The position numbers were made by a program, and so were the translations under genes. This document shows, in pieces, positions 8,091 through 15,186 of a DNA stretch of 64,000 nt; the stretch's first letter is position 1; every line of letters starts with the position of its first letter. The DNA is taken from contig NZ_SHMH01000008.1 in NCBI RefSeq assembly GCF_004283755.1, positions 1-64,000 of the forward strand. Reading direction: 5' to 3'. Origin of the DNA: Pseudoxanthomonas winnipegensis (lineage in GTDB: Bacteria > Pseudomonadota > Gammaproteobacteria > Xanthomonadales > Xanthomonadaceae). Below the pieces are notes generated by a model. That model was not told the origin of the DNA, did not search any database, and was given only the letters and a program-made list of their open reading frames with translations.

Positions 8091-8837
8091 ATGAGCACGA
8101 CCGCTATCCCTCTTCGCCGCCGATTCCAGCAGGCGCTCCGGGCCTGCGTCTGCCTCGGTCTCTTGGCCGCCGGTGCGCCGGCGTTCGCGCAATGGCATGT
8201 CACCGATGAAACAACACAGACCAAGATTGACAACCTGAAACAGGACGTCAATGAGCGGCTGGATAAGATCTATAAGCAGAGCCATGTGAAAAGCGATGCT
8301 TACGATACAAGTAAGAACAAGACGCTCAGCCTTCAGGATGACAACGATAGCAAGATGTCCGAGCGCAACGACGCTTCGGACCTGCAGTCGTCGCGCTGCC
8401 GCGTGCAGCCCGATAACGCGGTCAGTACCGATCAAAATAAGATCTGTACGGATATGGTCACCAAGGAAGTCAAGCTCAACAACTACTTGGTGAAAATGCT
8501 CGAGCTGACCAAGAAGCGGCAAGAGGAGCTCAACGCGATTCTTCAGGAGCGCAAGCAAATCGATACCGGGGCGGAGACCGAGTTCGGCTCCCTCGAGTCC
8601 AACACCAACAAGCTCCTGGCGCTGCAGACGCAGATCCAGATCGATCAGATGAATCTGAGGCTGACCATGGACAGCTACAGTCGCTATTTCACCGATCAGA
8701 ACGCCAAGTTGGCTGATCTGACGCGAGACCTCCAGCGCGGTAAAGGGTCGTCCTTTGTCGATGGCGCAGTCAGAAGCGCGCTCTTGACAGCGGCTTTGGC
8801 CGGCGCGCACCTATATCAGTCAAATGCGCAGGAATGA
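8091..8837 (+). CDS. virB5: T4SS minor pilus protein, VirB5-type
   Basis: 248 residues. VirB5 caps the pilus or lines the periplasmic path. A signal peptide covers 1-33 (cleavage after AFA). The mature part is charged and predicted to be mostly helical or coiled (IDNLKQDVNERLDKIYKQ, then LVKMLELTKKRQEELNAIL), as in VirB5/TrbJ proteins. Similarity is at the level of fold and gene position rather than strong motifs. AAGGAG lies 6 bases before the ATG. It has fewer GC-rich codons than virB4. Confidence 0.72.
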   Translation: MSTTAIPLRRRFQQALRACVCLGLLAAGAPAFAQWHVTDETTQTKIDNLKQDVNERLDKIYKQSHVKSDAYDTSKNKTLSLQDDNDSKMSERNDASDLQSSRCRVQPDNAVSTDQNKICTDMVTKEVKLNNYLVKMLELTKKRQEELNAILQERKQIDTGAETEFGSLESNTNKLLALQTQIQIDQMNLRLTMDSYSRYFTDQNAKLADLTRDLQRGKGSSFVDGAVRSALLTAALAGAHLYQSNAQE

Positions 8838-8894
8838 TGCAAGTCATCTTGGCGATCGCGCGCTCGACGAAGTAGACAAGGACATCCCTTAGCC

Positions 8895-10001
8895 ATGCCC
8901 GACTTTCTTTTCTTTCCTCTTATCTTCGAGTTCCTGCAGGAGGAGATCAATGGCTTCCAATCCAGTCTGCTTGGCCGGTTCGCCACGCTATTCGGGATGT
9001 TGGCGCTCAGCCTGCTGACCATCTGGGTCTTTATTCAGGGCTGGAGAGTGATGACCGGGCGTTCCCGGGAGCCGATGATGGCTCTGGTGGGGGACACGCT
9101 GAAGGCCATGCTCGTGATCGGCATCGCGACGGGCTTCGCGGGCAATTCGTCGGCCTTGTACAAGAGCCTGACCTCGGGGTTGGGCGAGGCCATCTACGGC
9201 ATGGTGACCAATAACGCCGATCAGAGTAACCAGGACATGTTCGAGAGCATCAACGCGAGCCTGGACGCGACCTCGCTTGCGATGAATGCGCTGACGGCGG
9301 TCAGTTCAGCTCAGACCGGCGGCGATGGCGCGCTGGAAGGCGAGTCGGGGATGCTGCGGGTCATGGTGATGTTGGGGATCGGGGGCCCTGCGATCACGGG
9401 TGGCGCAATGGTGCTGATGTACGAAGTGGGAATGGCGCTGTTCGTCGGATTGGGGCCGCTGTTCATTATTTGTCTGATGTTCGATGCGACCAAACAGTTG
9501 TTCTCGCGTTGGCTCATGTACGGTGCGGGGATGATGTTCTCGCTGGCGACGCTGTACGTGTTGTCGAACATCGCGATGAAGCTGATGATCACGGTGGCGG
9601 GCGTGCAGTGGGCGACGACGCAGTTCCAGCTAGCCAATCCAGCTGGGCTTCGAGAAGCAGCGATGCAGACGGCTGGACTGGGATTGATCCTCACGACGAT
9701 GCTGATCACCTGTCCGCCAATGGCGGCTTCATTCTTCCAAGGCATGCTGGCCAGCTTCAGCCCATACTCGGCGATCAATGCCAATGCTCCGCAGAGCGGT
9801 CAGCCGGGCCCGAATGGGCAGCCGGCGGGGAGTTACATGCCGGCTCAGGCAGGGAGAAGTTCGCAGCTTGACGCTGTTAAGTATAATGAAATTCAGCAAG
9901 GACGGGGCGTTACTGTCTTGGGATCGGACAACTCAACACCAGCGACATCCTCTGGCTCGAAAGGCGCCCATCCAGATCCACGGAACTCTGGTCTTTCGTA
10001 G
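8895..10001 (+). CDS. virB6: T4SS polytopic inner-membrane protein VirB6
   Basis: 368 residues. VirB6 forms the inner-membrane part of the channel. Several strongly hydrophobic segments are visible (about 28-50, 72-85, 150-200, 210-240 and 255-275), with the TrbL/VirB6 features FIQGWRVMTG and GLGPLFIICLMFDATKQLF. The C-terminal 85 residues are hydrophilic, rich in Ser, Gln, Gly and Pro. It follows virB5 by 57 bases and is the last recognisable vir gene. Confidence 0.88.
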   Translation: MPDFLFFPLIFEFLQEEINGFQSSLLGRFATLFGMLALSLLTIWVFIQGWRVMTGRSREPMMALVGDTLKAMLVIGIATGFAGNSSALYKSLTSGLGEAIYGMVTNNADQSNQDMFESINASLDATSLAMNALTAVSSAQTGGDGALEGESGMLRVMVMLGIGGPAITGGAMVLMYEVGMALFVGLGPLFIICLMFDATKQLFSRWLMYGAGMMFSLATLYVLSNIAMKLMITVAGVQWATTQFQLANPAGLREAAMQTAGLGLILTTMLITCPPMAASFFQGMLASFSPYSAINANAPQSGQPGPNGQPAGSYMPAQAGRSSQLDAVKYNEIQQGRGVTVLGSDNSTPATSSGSKGAHPDPRNSGLS

Positions 10002-10092
10002 GCCCGTCCCCGATGGCTAGTGAGCATTCAGGTCAAATACCCTAAATGTCGTCCCTTGGTCATTCGCCATAATTCGGTGCAAGGAGGGTGCA

Positions 10093-10605
10093 GTGAAATC
10101 CATTGTGCTTTTGGTAATAATTGGCGGACTTTTGTATTGTTCGCGAGCTGCTGCCCAGGATCCTGTGCAGCAGCAGCAACAGCAGCAATTTCAGGCCGAA
10201 CAGAATCGGCTTGGGTACTACAACCAACAAGGCAGCGAGATTGCCCTGCCGCCACGGCCTGCGGGAAAGTGGATCAAGACTTGGGGCGCGATTGCCAAGG
10301 ATAATGATGGAACGGAAGTTGGGGCGGCTGTCGGCAAGTTAAGCAAGGCCGAAGCGGAGCAGGGTGCGCTCACTGCATGTGCTAAGGGAGGGGGCAGGAA
10401 TTGCAAATCGCGATTCGCATACTACAACCAGTGCGTAGCTTACGCCACGGGTTTGCAATCCAATGGCATGGCCTGGGAAGTGCAGTCAAGTGCTAAAAAC
10501 ATTGAGATTGCCAGCAATGAAGCATTGAAAGGCTGTGCGGAAAAAGGGTCCGACTGCAGGATACTTTATACGGACTGTACCGATCCGATCTTCCAGCGCT
10601 ATTAG
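10093..10605 (+). CDS. Secreted DUF4189-like protein A (poly-Gln)
   Basis: 170 residues. A signal peptide (1-21) is followed by a run of seven Gln, the stretch FQAEQNRLGYYN, and a DUF4189-like domain (about 55-170) beginning WIKTWGAIAK. Six cysteines (TAC, RNC, NQC, KGC, SDC, TDC) suggest three disulfides in a periplasmic or exported protein. The GTG start follows AAGGAGGG. DUF4189 has no established function. Its place behind virB6 suggests a role with the secretion system, for example as an immunity-like or accessory factor; this is inference. Base composition is visibly less GC-rich than in the virB genes. Confidence 0.75.
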   Translation: MKSIVLLVIIGGLLYCSRAAAQDPVQQQQQQQFQAEQNRLGYYNQQGSEIALPPRPAGKWIKTWGAIAKDNDGTEVGAAVGKLSKAEAEQGALTACAKGGGRNCKSRFAYYNQCVAYATGLQSNGMAWEVQSSAKNIEIASNEALKGCAEKGSDCRILYTDCTDPIFQRY

Positions 10606-11024
10606 ACGGATCAGATCTCCTCGATGTCATGAGGGTGGCCATGATTTTGCGTCCATATGGCTATACAAGCTTACCGGCTTTAGGCCGCCCGAGATCCAGT
10701 GCTACAACGCCACCTAGCCAAGCTGAGTATTTTTTGGCTGGATATGGTGGCTTAATTCTAGAGAAACCTGATTAGCTAGTGGTCGATAGTGGGCGTTTAT
10801 ATCTAGAGAATTTTTTGCATTTGGTGAGGTGTGATGGAGTTCTCATCGGTATCGGTGTTCGTTGGTTCAAGGTACTGCGCCTTTGGGTCAAAATCAAATT
10901 GGCAGCACCCTGATCTTTCTTAAATGCGTTGCAGGTGATCAGCAATTGTTAGAGAGGATTCAAGTCCGTCGGGCTTAAGTAAATCCCTTCGGTCTGGAGA
11001 CACTACCGGCCTGAGGTGGACGAG
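10606..11024. other. AT-richer spacer between DUF4189 genes A and B
   Basis: About 420 bases with much lower GC than the rest of the window, including runs such as GTATTTTTTGGC and GAATTTTTTGCA. The frame 10629-10775 (ATG to TAG) could encode 48 residues, containing PRSSATTPPSQAEYFLAGYG, but has no good ribosome binding site. The spacer may be a relic of a lost gene or hold a promoter for gene B. No tRNA or repeat was recognised. Confidence 0.5.
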
Positions 11025-11540
11025 ATGAAAGCATTTGCCATCGCGGTGCTCTTGGTCTTCGGATTGCCGCTTAGCCCTGCGGCTCTTGCTCAAGATTCGG
11101 TGCAGCAGCAACAGCAGCAGTTTCAGGCCGAGCAGAACCGGCTGGGCTACTACAATGGCCAGGTGAGTGGAATTCCCTTGCCGCCACGACCTGCGGGTAA
11201 ATGGATCAAAACTTGGGGCGCAATTGCCAAGGAGTTTGACGGGCCGAATTTAGGAGTTTCGTCGGGCGAGCTGAGTAAAAGCAAAGCGGAGCAGCAGGCG
11301 GTAAATCAATGCCTCTCTGCGGGTGGAAGGACTTGCAAAGCGATTTTCGCATATCGCAATCAGTGCGTCGCTTACGCGTCGAGGCGTAGAGCCGACGGCA
11401 GATGGCAGGAGGGTCCAGTTACTGCGGAGTCAATCGAACTGGCCAGTCGTTTGTCGCTACAGGACTGCGCTGATTACGGCGGAAACGATTGCAAGATCGT
11501 TTATACGGCCTGCACCGATCCGATTTTCGAGCGCTACTGA
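11025..11540 (+). CDS. Secreted DUF4189-like protein B (poly-Gln)
   Basis: 171 residues, a close paralogue of gene A. It has a signal peptide (1-22), six Gln in a row, the shared stretches FQAEQNRLGYYN and PPRPAGKWIKTWGAIAK, and the same six-cysteine pattern ending DCKIVYTACTDPIFERY. The ATG at 11025 is preferred over GTG at 11016 because GAGGTGG precedes it at a good distance. Tandem duplication with A is evident. The middle and receptor-like loops differ more than the N-terminal third, as expected if the specificity-determining part is diverging. Function is unknown. Confidence 0.75.
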   Translation: MKAFAIAVLLVFGLPLSPAALAQDSVQQQQQQFQAEQNRLGYYNGQVSGIPLPPRPAGKWIKTWGAIAKEFDGPNLGVSSGELSKSKAEQQAVNQCLSAGGRTCKAIFAYRNQCVAYASRRRADGRWQEGPVTAESIELASRLSLQDCADYGGNDCKIVYTACTDPIFERY

Positions 11541-11553
11541 GGGTGCAAGATTT

Positions 11554-12105
11554 ATGGCGCGGTTGGGCCTGATTGCGGCACTAACGCTGATGGCGGCAGG
11601 CGCAGATGCGCAGACGCGTTGTCCTGGCGGAGTGGCAGCGGGCTCAGTGTTGTGCCAGCCCGATCTTCCTCAGTCCGGATCTAGTCAGGGGAGGACGATT
11701 TTGAAGATCGTCGGTCACTGGGACAAGACGTGGGGCGCGATTGCCGACAGCCCTAATTTGATCGGTGGCGTATCGACAGGCGAACTTTCAAAGCGGGCCG
11801 CTGAAAAACGTGCACTTGAAGCATGCGAGGAGCGCGGTGGGCGTTCATGCGTGGTGTCTTTCACTTATTTCAACCAATGCATGGCATTGATTGATCCTCA
11901 GATTCTAGGCACTAGCAATTTTGCTCAGACTGCTGGCTCGATCGAGCTCGCCAGTGAACTCGGCCTCAAATATTGCAGAGAGAAAGCCGGCCCAGGTGCG
12001 TCGTGTAAGGTGGTGTACTCCGACTGCACCATGCCCAAGTACAGGGAATGGGCATCTCCCGCGCCTAATGCGTCGCGCGATCGCGCTTCCAGCCGCGATG
12101 CTTGA
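11554..12105 (+). CDS. Secreted DUF4189-like protein C
   Basis: 183 residues. A signal peptide ends near residue 19 (GADA). There is no poly-Gln; instead there is a short Cys-containing segment (TRCPGG, VLCQPDLPQ), then the domain HWDKTWGAIADSP with the six-cysteine pattern (EAC, RSC, NQC, KYC, ASC, SDC). It is more distant from A and B than they are from each other. It starts 13 bases after B, so B and C are probably co-transcribed. The last 41 bases overlap the 3' end of the convergent lipid-A domain gene, marking an abrupt end to the accessory region. Confidence 0.72.
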   Translation: MARLGLIAALTLMAAGADAQTRCPGGVAAGSVLCQPDLPQSGSSQGRTILKIVGHWDKTWGAIADSPNLIGGVSTGELSKRAAEKRALEACEERGGRSCVVSFTYFNQCMALIDPQILGTSNFAQTAGSIELASELGLKYCREKAGPGASCKVVYSDCTMPKYREWASPAPNASRDRASSRDA

Positions 12106-12406
12106 TGTCCAGGTGCAGGCTGTAGAGCGCGGTGAAGGCGGGGAAGAGGTTCTGCAGGACGCCGACCGAGTCCTGTTTGGCCGAGAAGATGAAGTAGGCC
12201 AGGGTCATCAGGCTGCCGACGACGCTCATGTACCAGAACAGCCGGGGGATCACCGGCTTGCCGGCGCGCTTGGAGGCGATGAACTGCACCAGCCAGCGGC
12301 CGCCGAACATCAGGGCGCCGGTGTAGCCGATGAGCTTCCAGCCGGTGATGTGGATGCCGGTCCAGAATAGGGCCTGGATCGGCTGGTCCAGCCAGTGGAT
12401 TTCCAT
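12065..12406 (-). CDS. Lipid A biosynthesis N-terminal (LAB_N) domain protein
   Basis: 113 residues with three hydrophobic segments. The pattern IGYTGALMFGGRWLVQF followed by PRLFWYMSVVGSLMTLAYF is that of the LAB_N family, found alone or fused to LpxB-type enzymes. Its exact activity is unknown; it is a small inner-membrane protein thought to act in lipid A or related glycolipid work. It starts 3 bases after the GT2 gene stop, so the two form an operon. Confidence 0.82.
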   Translation of the reverse strand: MEIHWLDQPIQALFWTGIHITGWKLIGYTGALMFGGRWLVQFIASKRAGKPVIPRLFWYMSVVGSLMTLAYFIFSAKQDSVGVLQNLFPAFTALYSLHLDIKHRGWKRDRATH

Positions 12407-12409
12407 TCC

Positions 12410-13132
12410 TTAGAGTTCCTTCACCGCGGTGCGCTTGCTGCGGGCGATCAACCACGCGACGCCGCGCAGGTCGCGGATGCCGACCAGGGCGCGCTGCAGG
12501 TTGTTGTACTTGGACACGCCGGCGCCGCGCGGGCGGTGGTTGACCGGCACGCTGACGGTCTTCCAGCCGGCGCGCTGCATCAGCGCCGGCAGGTAGCGGT
12601 GCATGTGGTCGAAGTAGGGCAGGTCGAGAAAGGCATCGCGCTCGAACAGCTTGGTGCCGCAGCCGGTGTCCGGCGTGTCGTCGTGCAGCATGCGCGCGCG
12701 GATGGCGTTGGCGTAGCGCGAGGCCCATCGCTTGCTGCCGCTGTCCTTGCGATCCACGCGCCAGCCGGCATAAAGCTTCACCTGCGAATCGCCGGCGTCA
12801 CGCGCGCGCAGCAGCTTGGGCAGATCGGCCGGGTCGTTCTGGCCATCGCCATCGAGCGTGGCGATCCACGGCGCGCGCGCGGCCTTGACGCCGGTGCGGA
12901 TGGCCGTGCTCTGGCCGCTCTGGGTCTGGTGCTGCAGCACGCGCAGTTCGGGCACCTGCGCCTTGAGCGCCTGCAGCGTGGCCAGCGTGTCGTCGCGCGA
13001 ATGGTCGTCGACGTAGAGGATCTCGAACGGCACCACGCCGCGCAGGGCGGCGACGATCTCGTGGACCAGGGGAGCGGTGTTGTCGCGCTCGTTGAAGACG
13101 GGCACGACGACGGACAGGGCGGGGTTCTGCAT
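12410..13132 (-). CDS. Family 2 glycosyltransferase (ArnC/DPM1-like)
   Basis: 240 residues from MQNPALSVVVPVFNERDN; a start three codons earlier is possible. GT2 features are VVPVFNE, the nucleotide-binding YVDDHSRDDT, the DXD-like LDGDGQNDPADL, and RPRGAGVSKYN. Enzymes of this type move a sugar from a nucleotide to undecaprenyl or dolichyl phosphate. No C-terminal membrane helices are seen, unlike ArnC itself. The pairing with a LAB_N protein suggests modification of lipid A or another envelope lipid. Confidence 0.85.
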   Translation of the reverse strand: MQNPALSVVVPVFNERDNTAPLVHEIVAALRGVVPFEILYVDDHSRDDTLATLQALKAQVPELRVLQHQTQSGQSTAIRTGVKAARAPWIATLDGDGQNDPADLPKLLRARDAGDSQVKLYAGWRVDRKDSGSKRWASRYANAIRARMLHDDTPDTGCGTKLFERDAFLDLPYFDHMHRYLPALMQRAGWKTVSVPVNHRPRGAGVSKYNNLQRALVGIRDLRGVAWLIARSKRTAVKEL

Positions 13133-13179
13133 GGGGCGCATTATCCGGTTTTTGCCGGCGGGGGACGACTGGAACGCCG

Positions 13180-13200
13180 CCTGCGCGTGTCACGCGCAGG
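13180..13200. other. Stem-loop between the GT2 gene and the ETF-QO gene
   Basis: CCTGCGCGTG and CACGCGCAGG are exact complements around a single T. The site lies between the ETF-QO stop and the GT2 start, both on the minus strand. No T-run follows, so it is at most a weak or Rho-assisted terminator. Confidence 0.4.
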
Positions 13201-13293
13201 CCGGGCCGGGCGCAGTAGGCCGTGTGGCCCTGTCGGAATTCGGTCGAAGGCGCCGCCGGCGGCGGCGCGAGGTCGCGGCGCTAAGCTTCCGGC

Positions 13294-14979
13294 CTACATG
13301 CCCGCGTAGTTCGGGCCACCGCCGCCCTGCGGGGCGACCCAGACGATGTTCTGGGTCGGATCCTTGATGTCGCAGGTCTTGCAGTGCACGCAGTTCTGGG
13401 CGTTGATCTGCAGGCGCTGGCCGCCGCCGTCGGCGGCGACGAACTCGTAGACGCCGGCCGGGCAATAGCGCGCTTCTGGGCCTGCATAGGTCGCCAGGTT
13501 GATCTCCACCGGCACGGCCGGGTCCTTCAGCGTCAGATGCGCCGGCTGGTCCTCGTCGTGGTTGGTGCTGGACAGGAACACCGAGGACAGTCGGTCGAAG
13601 GTCAGCTGGCCGTCGGGCTTGGGGTAGGCGATCTTCTGGTGCTGGTTGGCCGGCTCCAGGCAGGCATGGTCCGGTGTGCTGTGCCGCAGCGTCCACGGCG
13701 GGTTGCGGATGCCCAGCTTGGGCAGCAGCCACTGCTCGATGCCGGTCATCAGCGTGGCCAGCGTGCGGCCCTTTTTGAACCACTGCTTGAAGTTCTTGGA
13801 CTGCTGCAGCTCGGCGTACAGCCAGCTGGCCTCGAAGGCCGCCGGGTAGGCGCTCAGTTCATCGCCGCTGCGGCCTTCGCCCAGCGCCGCGAACGCGGCC
13901 TCGGCGGCCAGCATGCCGGTCTTGATCGCCGCGTGGCTGCCCTTGATGCGGCTGGCGTTGAGCGTGCCGGCCTCGCAGCCGACCAGTGCGCCGCCGGGGA
14001 AGACCAGCTTGGGCAGCGACATCAGGCCGCCGGCGGTGATCGAACGGGCGCCATAGCCGATGCGCTTGCCGCCTTCCAGGTACTTGCGGATCGCCGGATG
14101 GGTCTTGAAGCGCTGGAATTCCTCGAACGGACTCAGCCACGGGTTCTTGTAGTCCAGGCCCACCACCAGGCCGATGGCGACCTTGCCGTCTTCGGCGTGA
14201 TACAGGAACGAGCCGCCATAGGTGTCCGCATCCAGCGGCCAGCCGGCGGTGTGGACCACCAGGCCGGGCGTGTGCTTGGCCGGGTCGATCTGCCAGAGCT
14301 CCTTGATGCCCAGCCCATAGGCCTGCGGATCCTTGCCGGCGTCCAGCGAGAACTTAGCCAGCAGCTGGCGGCCGAGCTGGCCGCGCGAGCCCTCGGCGAA
14401 GATCGTGTACTTGGCGTGCAGTTCCATGCCCAGCTGGAACTCGACCGTCGGCTCGCCGTCCTTGCCCAGGCCCATGTTGCCGGTGGCCACACCCTTCACC
14501 GCGCCGGCGTCGGTGTAGAGGATCTCGGTGGCGGCGAAGCCCGGGAAGATCTCCACGCCCAGCCCTTCGGCCTGGGTGCTGAGCCAGCGCGTCAGCGCGC
14601 CGAGGCTGATGATGTAGTTGCCCTGGTTGTGGAAGCACTCGGGCAGCAGCGCGTGCGGGGTCGCCTTGGCGCCGGTGTCGCTGAGGAACAGGAACTGGTC
14701 CTCGGTCACCGGCTGCTTGAGCGGGGCGCCCTTTTCCTTCCAGTCGGGGAACAGCTCGGTCAGCGCGCGCGGGTCCATGATCGCGCCGGACAGGATGTGG
14801 GCGCCGGGCTCGGAGCCCTTCTCCAGCACGCACACCGACACGTCGCGACCGGCCTCGGCGGCCAGCTGCTTGAGCCGGATCGCGGTGGCCAGGCCGCCCG
14901 GGCCGGCGCCGACCACCACCACGTCGTATTCCATCGATTCGCGGGGCCCGTACTGGGCGAGTAGCGCGTCGGGGGTCAT
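13294..14979 (-). CDS. Electron transfer flavoprotein-ubiquinone oxidoreductase
   Basis: 561 residues. This membrane-associated enzyme passes electrons from reduced ETF, produced by acyl-CoA and other dehydrogenases, to ubiquinone. The FAD-binding motif VVVGAGPGGLATAIRLK lies at the N-terminus. The C-terminal 4Fe-4S ligands are in CPAGVYEF and QNCVHCKTCDIKDPTQNI. The start at 14979 is chosen because GGAG lies 8 bases before it; an in-frame start at 15090 would add 37 unrelated residues. No etfA or etfB is adjacent. Confidence 0.93.
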   Translation of the reverse strand: MTPDALLAQYGPRESMEYDVVVVGAGPGGLATAIRLKQLAAEAGRDVSVCVLEKGSEPGAHILSGAIMDPRALTELFPDWKEKGAPLKQPVTEDQFLFLSDTGAKATPHALLPECFHNQGNYIISLGALTRWLSTQAEGLGVEIFPGFAATEILYTDAGAVKGVATGNMGLGKDGEPTVEFQLGMELHAKYTIFAEGSRGQLGRQLLAKFSLDAGKDPQAYGLGIKELWQIDPAKHTPGLVVHTAGWPLDADTYGGSFLYHAEDGKVAIGLVVGLDYKNPWLSPFEEFQRFKTHPAIRKYLEGGKRIGYGARSITAGGLMSLPKLVFPGGALVGCEAGTLNASRIKGSHAAIKTGMLAAEAAFAALGEGRSGDELSAYPAAFEASWLYAELQQSKNFKQWFKKGRTLATLMTGIEQWLLPKLGIRNPPWTLRHSTPDHACLEPANQHQKIAYPKPDGQLTFDRLSSVFLSSTNHDEDQPAHLTLKDPAVPVEINLATYAGPEARYCPAGVYEFVAADGGGQRLQINAQNCVHCKTCDIKDPTQNIVWVAPQGGGGPNYAGM

Positions 14980-15186
14980 CGGCTGTGCTCCATCGGCGGG
15001 GCATGGCGAAAGGGGCGTCATCATAGCGAAGCCAAACGCGCGTTTGAATTCACGCCCGGGCGCCGCAGACAGGTTGATTCTGCCGCTCAAGATTGATCAA
15101 TGCATCGTGCGGTGCCAGATTGCGCCCCGGTACGGGCCACGTCCGTATCCGACGTCGTCCGCCAGATCTGATCGCAGGATCCCGCC

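Noticed and set aside
1..12105. XVIPCD-type effector gene in the secretion locus
   Set aside because: No frame with the characteristic C-terminal domain was found in this part; effectors must be elsewhere.
13384..14964. Long open frame opposite the ETF-QO gene
   Set aside because: It is antisense to a clear enzyme, with composition caused by third-position GC bias and no domain.
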